A stretch of DNA of 64,000 nucleotides from Aegilops tauschii subsp. strangulata (taxonomy: Eukaryota > Streptophyta > Magnoliopsida > Poales > Poaceae): contig NC_053040.3 in assembly GCF_002575655.3 (NCBI RefSeq), positions 361,334,267 to 361,398,266 on the forward strand. The letters are read 5' to 3'. Shown here in pieces: positions 22,140 through 33,639 of this stretch. Positions within the stretch are counted from its first letter, which is position 1; the number at the start of each line of letters is the position of its first letter. A program made the position numbers and the translations under genes. The notes below the pieces were generated by a model, which saw only the letters and a program-made list of their open reading frames with translations, was not told where the DNA came from and ran no database searches.

Positions 22140-25100
22140 GCAACTAGAATGGCAACGCTACGTACGCTTCGACCAGGTGGGTCTCGACTATCAGGCACTT
22201 CCTTGCGTGCGAAGATGTAGCTGGTGGGTCCCAGCAGTCAGGGGGGCGAATCATTTTTTTCTCGGACGCACTTCCTTGCGTGCGAAGATGTAGCTGGTAG
22301 GTCCCACCAGTCAGGGGGAAACATTTTTTCATGAAATACGGTTGCCCGTACGGTGGGTCCCTGCTGTCAGGTGGAGGAATCATTATTTTCCGCATAATAA
22401 GGAGGCACTTCCTTGCTACGGCCGTGGACCCAGCTGTCAGCCTCTCCACGTACAGTCCATGTCCGATGGAAGCCGTTCCTTGGCCACGTTGACCACGCCG
22501 CGCCGAGAGCACCAGGGCGGTGGACGATGGCGAGGCCTAGGAAGGGGACGATGTAGAGCCGCGGAAGACACGGCAGTGGATGCCCATGCGTAGAGGAGTA
22601 TGAGGGTTCACTGGTTCGCTGCGATGTGAGGCTGCCATCGCCGCAGAATAACAGGGGGTGTGGGTGAGTAGAGGGATGGCCTGGCCAGCGGTGGGAGTAG
22701 TAGGGGGCGGTGAGGCCTCCGCGGCATCGCCGCCGGCCACGGGAGGCAGGAGCACGAGGCACGACCAGCGCTGGTTTGGGCGGCTGGAGCAAGAAGACCA
22801 GAGGTTGAAGAAGCACTACGGCCGTTGGATGGACATCGTACGGTCACTGGAGCTAGAATCGTGCATATTGACTAAGTTGACAATGCCCTCCGTCCCAGTC
22901 AACTTAGTAGGCCCACAAGTCAGCCTGCCACTATACTGGGTCCCAACTAGCAGGGGGAGTATTCATTTTTTTGTGCGTAATAAGTAGGCACTTCCTTGCG
23001 TGCGAAGATATAGCTAGTGGGTCCGAGATGTCAGTGGCGGTAACGTTTTTTTCGTGAAATACATAGGCCCTTTCGGTGGGTCCCAGATGTCAGGCGGAGG
23101 AATCATTATTTTGCACGTAATAAGGAGGCATTTCCTTGCGTGCGGCCGTGGACCCAGCTGTCAGCCTCTCCACGTACAATCCACTTCAGATGCATGTCGG
23201 TCGTTAACCACATTGACCAGGCCGCACCGAGAGCACCAGGGCGGTGGACGACGGCGAGGCCTAGGAATGGAACGACACGGAGCCAGGGAAGACTCGGCAG
23301 TTGGTTCCCACGCGGAGGGGAGTACGACTGTACACGGGTTTACCGGTTCGTCTGCCATTGCCGGAGAATAACAACAGGTGGGGGTGTGTAGAGGGATGGT
23401 AGGCCAGCGATAGGAGTACGGTGGGGCGGTGAGGCCTGCGCGGCAGCACAGCCGGCCACGGGGACGAGGGAGCAGGCAGTCCCGCCGGCGCTTGTTTGAG
23501 CGGCTGGAGCATGAAGAGCAGAGATTGAAGAAGCACGACGACTGTTGGATGGACATCCAACAGTCACTGCTTGTGCGTCAACCTTTTTTTAGGAAAGCCT
23601 CAAATATGTGGAAAACAACATACATCCCATCTGCCATTATTACTAATAATTTACAGCCCATTTGCTAATTCTTAAGGTTTTTTTGGAGCCCATATTCTTT
23701 TTGTTAGCATTACAGCCCATATTGTGGCCACGATTAAAAAATTATACGAAATTTTGCATATTTCGGTGCGGTCCGAACTGTTTTTAATCCCGAAGTTTCG
23801 AGTCACATTCAAACTGATTTTAAAAATAAATGCATATCAATATAAAATCCAACAAATTGTCCAGGCATAAAAATCAATGCAATTTAAAATCTCAAAATGA
23901 AAAAAAGAAATTTGAAACTAATTGCCGGTTTGATGAGTTTTAAAAATGTACAGCCCATTTCTCATTACTGATAGGCCATTTTCTCGGCCAGCCGAATGAA
24001 GCTCTCCTCGTCTTTAAAGATTTGCATCCCAACAGGCCTGACAAAGCGACTTACTTGGCAAATCACAAAAAATGGGCTGTGGCCGTGGACCCAGCTGTCA
24101 GCCTCTCCACGTACAGTACTCTTTCGATGGAAGTCGGTCATTGACCACATTGACCACGCCGCGCCGAGAGCACCAAGGCGGTGGACGATGGCGAGGCTTG
24201 GAAGGGGACGACGCGAAGCCGGGGAAGACGCGGAAGTGGATGCCCACGCGGAGAGGAGTACGAGGGTTCACTGGTTCGACTGCGGTGTTAGGTTGCCGTC
24301 GCCGCAGAATAACAGGGGGTGTGGGTGAGTGGAGGGATGGCCTGGCCAGCGGTGGGAGTAGTATGGGGGCGGTGAGGCCTCCGCGGCAGCACAGCCGGCC
24401 TTGGGAGGCAGGAGCAGGCGGCACGACCGGCGCTGCTTTGGGCGGCTGGAGCAAGAAGACCAGAGGTTGATGAAGCACTATGGCCCTTGGATGGACATCG
24501 TATGGTCACTGGAGCTAGAATCATTCATATTGACTAAGTTGACAAAGCCCTCCGTCCCCGTCAACTTAGTAGGCCCACAAGTCAGCCACCCACTATGGTG
24601 GGCCCCAGCTAGGAGGGGGTATTCATTTTTTTTTGTGTAATAAGGAGGCACTTCCTTGTGTGCGAAGATATAGCTGGTGGGTCCGACCTGTCAGCGGGGG
24701 GAACGTTTTTTTCACGAAATACAGAAGCCCTTCCCGTGGGTCCTAGCTGTCAGGTGGAGGAATCATTATTTTGCGCGTAATAAGGAGGCATTTCCTTGCG
24801 TGCGGCCATGGACCCAGCTGTCAGCCTCTCCACGTACAGTCCACTTCTGATGGATGTCGTTCATTGACCACGTTGACCAGGCCGCGCCGAGAGCACCAGG
24901 GCGGTGGACGATGGCGAGGCCTAGGAAGGGAACGACACGGAGCCAGGGAAGACTCGGCAGTTGTTTCCCACGCAGAGGAGTACGAGGGTTTACTGGTTCG
25001 TCTGCCATCCCCGGAGAATAACAGCAGGTGTGGGTGAGTAGAGGGATGGCTAGGCCAGCGATGGGAGTACGATGGGGCGGTGAGGCCTGCGCGGCAGCAT

Positions 25101-25740
25101 AGCCGGCCGCGGGAGGAGGGAGTAGGCAGTCCCGCCGGCGCTTGTTTGAGAGGCTGGAGCAGGAAGAGCAGAGATTGAAGAAGCACGACCGCCGTTGGAT
25201 GGACATCCAACAGTCACTGCTCTTGTGTGCATTATTTCTAATAATGTACAGCCCATTTGCTAATTCTTAAGAATTTTTTTTGGAGCCCATCTTCTTTTTG
25301 TTAGCATTACACCCCATATTGTGGCCACGGTTAAAAAGTATACGAAATTTTGCATATTTCGGTGCGGTCAACTGTTTTTAATACCGAAATATCGATTCAC
25401 ATTCAAACTATTTTGAAAAATAATTTATATAAATTAAAATCTAAATAATTGTCCACGCATAAAAATCAATGGAATTTAAAATCTTGTAATGAAAAAAATT
25501 GAAACTAATTCCCGGTTTGATGTGTTTTAAAAATGTACAACCCATTTCTGGGCAAACCGAATGAAACTCTCCTCGTCTTGAAAGATTTTCAGCCCAGCAG
25601 GGCTGATAAAGCAAGTAGGCCTCGTTTGGGTACTTCTTTAAAAAAATAGAACTGGGCTAGCCATTTCCAGCAAGAAAAAAACACAACTGGGCTCATGATG
25701 TGGTAAACATAAACAAAACCCTGGCTAGACGGGCCACAGC
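22140..25740 (+). repeat. two-copy higher-order repeat, period ~1,660 bp
   Basis: The anchor GCC(G/A)TGGACCCAGCTGTCAG occurs at 22421, 23145, 24082 and 24805. Copies 1 and 3, and copies 2 and 4, are each ~1,660 bases apart, so a two-subunit block (~722 bp + ~938 bp) was duplicated. Each subunit carries CACGTTGACCACGCCGCGCC, GGCGGTGGACGATGGCGAGG and GTTGGATGGACATC. An AT-rich spacer with CAGCCCATTTGCTAATTCTT separates the blocks. Minus-strand frames repeat in each copy only because the DNA repeats. Confidence 0.8.
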
Positions 25741-26590
25741 CCCCGCACAGCCCCGTTGTTACCCTGATCCATCGCTAAAACTAGTATAAATAACAACTGC
25801 TTGTTCCTCAAAAAAATAAACTGCGCGACCTGCTAGGTCCCTGGTGTCAGCCGCTCGTAGTGTAATTCTCTCGTTTATTGACTACGTTGACAATGGCGTG
25901 AGCCTCAGATGTCCAACCATTAGGAGGAACCATATTTTTGGGCTTGTAATGTAGAGGCACTTTCTTGCGTACTGCCATGACGCTGGTGGGTCCCTACTGT
26001 CATCCTCTCCACGTACAGTTATCTCCTTGTTCCTCTCGGTTGTTGACGACATTGACAATGCAAGAGGGCGGCGCACCGCACACGGCGAGCGAACCAAGGC
26101 CGCAAGGCGGAGGACAACGGCGAGGCCTCGGACGGAACGAACAGAAGCCGTGGAAGATGCGCCGGTCCAGTCGCAGGCGGAGGGGAGTACGAGGGTTGAC
26201 TGGTTCGGGTGCGGGTGCTTGTTGGGGCTGACGTCGCCGGAGAATAACAGGACATGTGGGGGAATAGAGGGAGGGACTGGCCAACGTTGGAGGGTACGTA
26301 CGATAGGGCGGCGGAGGCGCAGCCAGCCATGGGAGGCGGGAGCAGGCGGAGCCGACCAGGTTGGTTTGGTTCGGGTGGCTGGAGGAAGAAGAAGACAAGA
26401 GATAGAAGATACACGACAGATGTTGGATGTCAATCCAACGGCTGGTAGGCAAAATCGTTTGTTGACTCGCTAGTAAGTCGACACCACCTTGGATAGGCTA
26501 TTTCCTCGCGGGTCCCAAATGTCAGAATCCAAATCTATCACGGTCATGCAGCCTTTCCTATGAAAATTTACAGCCCATTTGATGTGCTAG
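25741..26590 (+). repeat. diverged fifth copy of the subunit
   Basis: From about 25975 the motifs GTGGGTCCCTACTGTCA, CCTCTCCACGTACAGTT, CAACGGCGAGGCCTCGGACG and GGAGAATAACAGGACATGTG recur in the same order as in the four closer copies, with many differences. It ends near 26450 and is followed by an ACAGCCCATTTG spacer word at 26570. It is the oldest unit. Confidence 0.65.
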
Positions 26591-26895
26591 TTCGAAATAA
26601 GTTCATGGGTGCTGGTGGGGGCTAATCACTTGGCTTCTATAATGCACAGTGAGCTCAAGCAACCGGCGAGAGTGATGTTACTTCCCTTGGTTGGGATTTG
26701 TTAGTTGTTACAATATTTCACTCTAAATTAAACGACTGGCAAGCCATTTGCCTTGCTTCAAAGAAAATATGACAGTCACAGCCGAGTTGAAAAGGGCAAG
26801 AACATCTAACTCCATCTTACAAACTGTACAAAAGCACGAGGGTTAATTGTTCATCAGGTTTAATAAAAAACCCAGGTTGAAAAGGGCAACAACAT
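26591..26895. other. 3' flank of the F-box gene
   Basis: There is no gene here. It contains a 30-base direct repeat (TTGAAAAGGGCAA(G/C)AACATCTA) at about 26785 and 26877, the second copy overlapping the stop of the F-box gene. The 3'UTR and poly(A) signal of that gene should lie here. Confidence 0.5.
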
Positions 26896-28650
26896 CTAAC
26901 TCCAGCACTGTTTTCGGCAGTCACAGTCAAATGGATCGGTCAGGTCCATAGAATGAACATACTGGGTCGTAAAATTTACTAGATTATGACCACAATATGT
27001 TGTAAATAGAAGCCCGGCACGTTCAGAAGCTCTTTTGCCCACCTGAAACTCCTTTTTTTTGCTCTTCCACATACCCATCCGTCAAAACCATGCTGCTGAT
27101 AAACTTAAGCCTGATGGCCAATAGTAACCTCGCATTCAGCAGGAAGAATGTGACAAATCTAGTGTTTGCACGGTTGGCTACATATCGTTCTAGCGTTATT
27201 GTCTTCAATCGAATCTCATGAGAAGTGAGAAAATCCCGATGCTTACGAATCCACTGATTGGTTATAACTTTCTTACACTGTCTTGTTGCCTAAATAGACA
27301 TGAAGATTGAAAACAGTTAAGGTCTAAAAAAAGAGTGTCGAAAGAGCAACAGCTGAACGGTTAATTCTAGTACACTATATGCGGGCTTCCAATGTGCATG
27401 AAATTATCACCTTTATATACAACTTCTCCAGACATGGAAAGCATTGTAGCAAGCCAATAATCTTGTTCAGATCAAAACTATTCATTTGGATATATAAGAT
27501 CTTGACAGAATCCAGCACCATTGATAGGCCATCCATGGAGAAACTCTTCATTGAGCATAGAACATAATATTAGTACAAAATGTGTACTCCAAGATGACAT
27601 ATAACTTATGCGCAGAAATTTAAAATGCAGCTTATGGTTACAAGTGTAGACTATAATATAAAGTACCTGAATAACTGTGGAGCCAAACACCATATTGAAA
27701 TGAGCACAGAGATCATGTATTACACCCAAGGTCTCCAGTTTAGGCGCAGAGAGGACGGTTATTTGCAACGGTGAATAACTAGAATCAAGGATCAACCTTT
27801 GAAGTGGAGGGGCATCTTGGATGATGAGCTGCCTTCTGTCAAAAGAAATTCCAATTCTTACAAGGTTAGGCGACTTTATTTGGAGACAACCGATTCTAAC
27901 TGTGAAAACAAGCACCAAGCACTCCAGGGTAGGGCAACTGGAGTGGATGATGTTGTGCAATGAGGCCTCCGATATACGAACCCGCACAAGTGAAAGTTTC
28001 TTGAGAAATGGGAGTCGAAGGTTTAGTACCAGATTGTCTGGTAGGTCGCACAACGCAAAGGTGGCGGTGTGGAGAGAGGAGGAAAACCGCGAGATGGACA
28101 TCGATGCTGAGGGCACAGGTAGATGGCGTTCGGTTTCTGGTAGGTGATTTCCAGGGGAATAGTAGAACTCAAGTAGCTGTAGTTCTGTGAATTCAGGGGA
28201 TTTCAGCCAGGCGTCCACCATGCAGGGCATGGTATGCTTGCTCAGGTAGCATGACGGGATGTAGAGGCTTTGAACGGAGCCCTGGTGGGAGGAGATGATG
28301 GCTCTGGGGATTTCAAAATCATTGAAGAGAGATAGCTGACGGCAGTCGAGATTAAGGGGCACGGCGCGACATAGAGGGCGCCATCGAATTGAGAGGACTT
28401 GGGTGCGGCAGCAATCCTTGGTGGGGAGAAGCGAGATGATCTCCCCAAGGACGGCGTCCAGGAGATCGCTGATGTGGTCCAACCGAGATTCTACGGCTTC
28501 CTGGGATCCGGTGGGGGCGGGGTCGCCGCTTCTCCCCGCGTTGCAGGGTGCGGGATCTACAACAGGCGTCGCCGCTGGTGAGAGCCTCATCTTCTTGGTG
28601 CTGGGGGTCAGCCAACTCCATTTTCCTCGAGGGCGTCGTGTCGCATTCAT
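26896..28650 (-). CDS. F-box/LRR/FBD protein, one frameshift
   Basis: Predicted coding exons on the minus strand are 28650-27667, 27545-27411 and 27289-26896, with introns 27666-27546 (GTACTT...ATGAAG) and 27410-27290 (GTGATA...TATTTAG). The start MNATRRPRGKWSW at 28650 is chosen because upstream sequence is low-complexity. An F-box lies near residues 60-105 (LGEIISLLPTKD, then RTQVLSIRWRPL). Leucine-rich repeats follow (SLVRVRISEASLHNI, TLECLVL, LQRLILDSS). The FBD-type end holds RKHRDFLTSHEIRLKTI and FFLLNARLL, closing with DPFDCDC. Proteins of this class are substrate receptors of SCF ubiquitin ligases in nucleus or cytosol; the substrate is unknown. Eight A residues at 27053-27060 (minus strand) instead of seven shift the frame inside EEQKK-EFQ, so the final ~50 residues are out of phase. 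This is either a pseudogene lesion or a sequencing error. Confidence 0.82.
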
Positions 28651-29249
28651 GGATTTGAGCAGAGTAACGAATGACGAGCCTAGTTGTAGTGCGAGTGAAG
28701 AAGAAGGGGAGCTGGGGTTTTTCTGTAGTAGTGAGGAAGAAGGGGAGCTGGGGTTTTCTGTAGGAGTGAGGTGAGGAATTTGGGGGTACGAGTGGAGCAA
28801 GCTGACGTGAGGTGGGTGGGAGTGAGGAGGAAGAAGAACACCCAGGTTTTTTTGGGGGGCGGTGTGTTGGGTGTGGGTAGCGCCTCTCATTCAGTAAATA
28901 TATGGACTTTTGAATTGATTTTAGTATTTACTAGGGTGGATGGGCTGTTTTGTCTTCGGCCCAGAGAAACAATTACTACTAGTACAGTGGAGACACTCTA
29001 CAGCTACCTAGAAAAACAATTACTACTAGTACAGTGGATACAATACCGCTTCTGGCTCCTCCTAGGTCATCGAAACGTCTCCCTCTACTGAATGCCGTTA
29101 TACTTTTGTTCACCGACATGCGGGCCATGCAGTGCGCGGGCCCAAATGCCATCCACCAAATTCGAAGGCAGTATGCAGGTGGAGAGTCACCCCGGTCGTA
29201 GCGCGGCAATAACGAGCCGTCGTATCACAAAACCCCACCTCCCCGCAGT
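28651..29249. promoter_or_regulatory. intergenic region between divergent genes
   Basis: It separates the minus-strand F-box gene from the plus-strand gene whose transcript probably starts near 29250. It contains the F-box 5'UTR (CCTTCTTCTTCACTCGCAC-like tracts read on the minus strand) and a 25-base direct repeat at 28967 and 29014 (core ATTACTACTAGTACAGTGGA, period 47). No certain TATA box is seen. A shared or bidirectional promoter is possible. Confidence 0.45.
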
Positions 29250-30368
29250 CTAAGTTTGTCGGACGAAGCAACCATCATTTCACTCTTCGCTGAATCCCCT
29301 TCTCCCTCACCATCTTCAAGAAAGGCAACACTCACATCTGCCACTATTCTTCTCTCCCAACGAAGGGAAGGTAAGCGGATCCGTGATGTTGGTATATTTT
29401 CATTCAGAGAAAAAAAAGAACTTTTGCAAAGCAGTAACCGATCCTCACTCTCTTTTTTGTTTCATTGTCATTGCGATTGCGTTTTCCTTTCAGTGGTCTC
29501 CTAGTATTCGTCAGTTTCATGATGGACCAAGGAGAACCAGGCAAAGATTTGCCGATATTGGAGCAAACGTGGGAGGCTGATCCCCACGAGACAGAGAGCT
29601 CCAAGAAGATGGAGGCAGCCACCGAGCCGACCCCAGATACGCTCATGGCCACTACTGAGATGGTCAACGCCCCATTTGAGGTTACAGCCCCCGTGGCACT
29701 GCAGGAGCAGTTTTCCCCCTTCGAGGATGTGTCCCCCCCCCCCCCCCCCCCCGCTGAGCTGCGCAAGCTGATTTTCTTCTTTGCCAATCTCGATTGTGGT
29801 TTTTCATCTAAGTATGTGGTGATGAATAATGCAAAAATTTATTAGCTTCGATGCCATGCTATACATAGTGGTTTAAATAACTTGTGTTTCTTATACTGGA
29901 AAGTAATTCAGAATTTGCTTCTGTTTCAATTAGAGCCCTGATGCGGACAAGGATTGTGTGGTTGTACATGTCACTCGCTATGAGGCGGATGACCTGAATA
30001 TACGCACTGGGAAAACAGAGTTTTTAGGTTGTTGGATCCTGGAAGCCATTTGCGCTTATACCAATGAAGAGTTGTATTCCAGCCCCACTGTTGTCAGGCG
30101 TGTTGTCCAGGGTGTACTGAAGCACAAGAAGTTCAAAGCTACTCCTTCATTTGTGAGGCATACTGTTCTTGTCAAGCTTACGCAGGAAGATGACGTGGCA
30201 TGCCTCCACAAACAAGTTTATGAGTGGCAAGGCCACAAGGTTGTCTTCATGAAGGTTCACAGGATTGAGCTGCTGCCGGACGTCCTCGATGTGTTCATGG
30301 CAAGGTTCGTCTTGTGTCCAGCCCAAATTAGATCGGGGCATGAAATAGTTTCCCCAGCTAGTGTTTAA
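29250..30368 (+). CDS. unknown spliced protein-coding gene
   Basis: The model has three exons. A 5'UTR exon ends at 29370. A UTR intron spans 29371-29493 (GGAAG|GTAAGC to CCTTTCAG). Coding exon 29519-29811 starts ATGATGGACCAAGG. A 124-bp intron spans 29812-29935 (GTATGT to AATTAGAG). Coding exon 29936-30368 ends TAA. The phase is kept across the intron, giving about 241 residues. The N-terminal half is acidic and low-complexity, with a Pro run encoded by an 18-base C tract (29734-29751). The C-terminal half is a compact, probably folded region (FLGCWILEAICAYTNEEL, VVRRVVQGVLKHKKFKATPS, CLHKQVYEWQGHKVVFMKVH). I recognise no family. Another intron could start at the GTTCGT near 30305, which would change the end. 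It is divergent to the F-box gene. Confidence 0.6.
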
Positions 30369-32050
30369 TAGTAGTTTGGATTGTGTCTAATTATCCGAAC
30401 CTTGCATGTTATCGAGCTCTCTGGGGCTAGTATCCGTCTATGGGAACTGCTGCTACTTTTGTGTGCCCGTGAATCATGTGAGAACCATCGTAATTGTTGC
30501 CGAAACAGATGTGTCCTCACTAGTTTTTTCATGAATATGGCATGGTAAGACATAAGTTGTCACGGTTTATCATACGAGCAGTGTGTTTTGATGAAATAGA
30601 GTACTCGTTCGAGAACTGTGCGCCGACGTATACATAAGTACTTGTAAACACTGTTGGTGCTACCCCACTTGTAAGCAGTTGTGCAAAACACGGCACATTG
30701 GCTCAGCTCGCTTAAACACTAGGCTATTGACCAGCTAACAACCAACAATCTGTTGTCTGACATATAAGCAACTATGTATCTTGTTACAGTGGTTCATGTA
30801 GTTAACTGAGACCACAATGTAAATTCCGAACGTTCACACGCTAGTCCAGTGTTCATGTGGAACACTCACATTAAACTCGGCTTCATAAAAAACTTGAAAA
30901 GCATAAGTTAAGTAATTTTATACATCTCAATGATTCATAGAACATAACAAACATATACTAGTTCACAGCAGAAGACAAAGTTGTGAGAAGGTTTACAAAT
31001 CAGGAAAAAACAAGCAAGACTTCTCTGAGCAAAGGGCCTCCCAGCAGGCTTAAATTTCCTGGAGTTCACTCTGGTTTTTTCTTGTTGCCACCATCCAGGG
31101 TTAGGTTCTCTCATTCCAGAATAACCAATTATAATTGTGTTCTCAGCTGGAATGCTGAACTGAACCATGTAGTGTACTGACTAGCTGAAAGTCTTGTGCA
31201 TTCCACTAAATTTAAGCACCGCTATTTGCAGAAATAAGCAGACCACAATGCCTCTTGTCCATGCACCTGTCCAAAAAAACGCCGTGCAGCTGTGCCAGCT
31301 AGTCCTCGGTCCATGGATGAACTGGTAGAAAGTGCATTCCGAACTAGGATGCGGTTGTTTTCGCTCGTCCCTACACTGCAATCAGGAAGTAAAACATATG
31401 AATCAACTTCTTTTATATTGCGTTGGTCATTCTACCTAGTAACTACCAATGCAGGAATACCTGGAAGACGGGTGGTTAGACGACGGCAACGAGGGATAGC
31501 CATCTCATTTTGCGCAGTTCTACTAAAACTGAGGTGTGTGCTTTTGATTCGCGGATAGAAATGATACAGAGACAGACAGCCCAAAACGATATGGAGACAG
31601 ACATCCCTGTTTGCGCAAATACGAAATACGGTTATTTAAACAGTGACAGATATTTGCAGTAGCGTATGATTAACAGCAGCATCTATTGTGTTATAATTGG
31701 CACTAGATTGACAGTATGAAAGTGTCCTTAAGTAAGTAGCATCACATCACATCAACACTGCCACTACATTAACATGCAGAACAATAGCATTAGTATTACT
31801 GTCATGAGAGTAGCACATGGTCAGTAAATGTGCAATCAAATTTGTGCAGTTCCACTGGGATGAAGCAATGTTAGCGGTGTGAGATTTAAGTGTAACTGCA
31901 AAAACACAATTCATGGGAAATAAAGCAAGACGGAAGCACTTCATAAAATGGTGGTGGCATTGCTTCAATTTATCGATGGCGCTAGACCATTACTTATAGT
32001 GACATTAGGTGGCATTGCTTAATGCTTCATGTGATTTTACATTAACGGTA
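30369..32050. other. gene-poor flank, nothing recognised
   Basis: The DNA is AT-rich with short unrelated frames on both strands. The 3'UTR of the upstream gene should end in the first few hundred bases. A minus-strand stretch at 30935-31168 (MVQFSIPAENTIIIGYSG) is open but matches nothing I know. Confidence 0.5.
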
Positions 32051-32584
32051 GCGATATGGGCGTAGGGACAGCAGGGGCATAAAGTGGTGAGGCAGATGTG
32101 GTTGCCGAGAGCGGCAAACACTCAGGCAACATGTCTGCATTTGTCCCATTTTTTTATCTCCTCGACGACATTTTCCTATGTGAGCACAGGAAATCTAGAC
32201 CTGCTCATTCTCATTTGCATTGTCCCCCAACACCCCTCACTTTCTTTCCTTTTTCAACCAAGAGATAGGTCCACTTCCCCCCACCCTTCGCCATCCACCA
32301 TGCTTTCTTCGTCTTTTCAACCAAGAGACCGATTGGGTAGCCAGTATCTACTACTTTCCCCTGTTTCCTCTTAGAACCAAGTCCTAGATTCATGCTACAG
32401 CTTTCCCACTTTCTTCCGTGTTTAAACCAACTCTTAGAGTTGACTATATGAACTAGCTTTACCTCTAATAATAGTAAAAGTCTAGGTGGATTTGGAACAG
32501 CGGACGGAAGTAGAAAAAGATCCACACGAAGCCAAGTGGGGAGCTGGGGCAGTAGAGCAAGGTAGGTTTCGAAGGAATATATAC
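32051..32584 (-). other. possible intron of the minus-strand transcript at 32.9 kb
   Basis: This follows the predicted donor at 32584 on the minus strand. It contains pyrimidine-rich tracts and a near-duplicate phrase (CTTTTTCAACCAAGAGA at 32247 and TCTTTTCAACCAAGAGACCG at 32311). No convincing second exon is seen. Confidence 0.3.
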
Positions 32585-32946
32585 CTGAGGGTCGTCGACA
32601 TGTGGCAAAGACGGCATCGGGAGGCCACATCTTGGCCACAATACCGCAAGGAGGAAGAAGGGGTCGGAGGCCCTCCGGAACCGGCGCTCTCTCGGAGAGA
32701 ACGGCATGGCCGCCGATCGGGACGCACGGGCAGCCGTTGGTCTCCTCCCTCTCCGCCGACGACAGCGTGAACGATGCACCTACACCCCTTCCCCGGTCGA
32801 GGTTGTCCGACCGGATTTGTGACCAGCCGTGAGCTGAGAGAGAGTGTGGCCACCTATGTCTTGCTTAGATCTGGAGAGCATGAGAGAGTGAACGAGGGGA
32901 ACCCTAGTAAAGCAAGCGCTAAGGCTCCTGCTTATATATATAGTGG
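32585..32946 (-). promoter_or_regulatory. TATA promoter and candidate first exon
   Basis: On the minus strand a TATA box (CACTATATATATAAG, 32946-32932) is followed ~25 bases on by a leader with ACTAGGGTTCCCCTCG and CT-rich runs. A short upstream frame (MLSRSKQD...) comes next. ATGCCGTTCTCTCCGAGAG near 32707 then opens a GC-rich exon ending at the donor CCTCAG|GTATATATTCC (32585/32584). The exon encodes about 41 residues (MPFSPRERRFRRASDP start) with no known motif. The promoter architecture looks real, while the downstream gene body cannot be traced. Confidence 0.45.
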
Positions 32947-32966
32947 ACTAATTTTGTTGTACCAGC

Positions 32967-33048
32967 TTCAAAAAAATGCGCTCCGACGTATACCCGCGAG
33001 TGGGTGTGAGAGAACTAGTGTGTGCGTGCACCGCTTCTCTTCGTGAGA
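32967..33048. repeat. dispersed repeat copy A (partner at 37056-37145)
   Basis: The order AATG(C/A)GCTCC(G)AC, GT(A/G)TACCCGCG, GGGTGTG, GTGCGTGCACC and CTTCTCTTCGTG is shared with 37056-37145 in the same orientation. Each copy lies beside a minus-strand promoter-like block. Confidence 0.6.
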
Positions 33049-33452
33049 GTACAATATACTATGCCCAAAGAATGTTCGCCACAAGAGTAATAGTATAAGT
33101 GTGTGACGTGTGAGCTAAAATAAAATGTGCGTGACGTCTTTTGATTTTTAGAACTTCTGAGGGTAGGGTGTGAAGAGCACATATGTGTGTGACGTCTACC
33201 TGCAGATAGACGGTGGGTGCAAGAGGACTCGGGAGGGTGCATGTGTGTGGGAGAGAGGGGGGCACGTATCAATGCAATGCATGTGTCCGTAAATCATTAT
33301 CCGACAAACGTTCTCCACAAGCCTTTTCCTGATGAACGCCGTAAGAACCATTAGATCGGCATCCGACAGTGTCAGTTTTGCCATGTCATTTAATAGAACA
33401 GCCACTCCTCCTACACACAAATCTTCCACGTGAGTGTTAGCAACTGCCGTAT
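33049..33452. other. non-coding stretch
   Basis: TGTG-rich and GA-rich sequence with no gene recognised on either strand. Confidence 0.5.
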
Positions 33453-33600
33453 GCTCCCTCCATTCCAAAATGCAGTGCATATAGCTTTATTGAAAATTCG
33501 AACCTCGCAAACTTTTACCGAGTTTTCGTGTACCAAATTGCACATGTAGAATACCCTGTATATATCATTTCATTCATCTTCGAGAGGTAACTATAAAGAT
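33453..33600. repeat. Stowaway-like MITE end (partial)
   Basis: CTCCCTCCATTCCAAAATGC at 33453 is the canonical terminal motif of Triticeae Stowaway/Mariner MITEs. A matching inverted end is not visible downstream, so the element is truncated or diverged. Confidence 0.5.
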
Positions 33601-33639
33601 GGGGGAGGAGTCTACAAAGAAAGACCATCGTATCACCTA

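Larger units (their letters stand above)
20658..26590. mobile_element. CACTA-type element, one terminus plus internal repeats
   Basis: CACTACAAAAAAAAAAGACAC at 20658 is a CACTA terminal repeat preceded by TTG (candidate 3-bp target). It is followed by a subterminal zone with repeated TATGACA/TGTCATA words and then by the ACTGAACCCGAGCGA and GATGAACAG repeats. No transposase frame is readable and no matching ...TGTAGTG end was found downstream. The right boundary is set where GTGGGTCCC/CAGCCCATTT repeats stop, and the 22-26.6 kb part could belong to a different element. Confidence 0.5.

Noticed and set aside
22367..25210. Family of similar minus-strand frames (LLQPL.FLLQP...) in the 22-25 kb repeats
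   Set aside because: They recur because the DNA recurs. Starts, stops and frames vary between copies, and no splice signals or domains support a gene.
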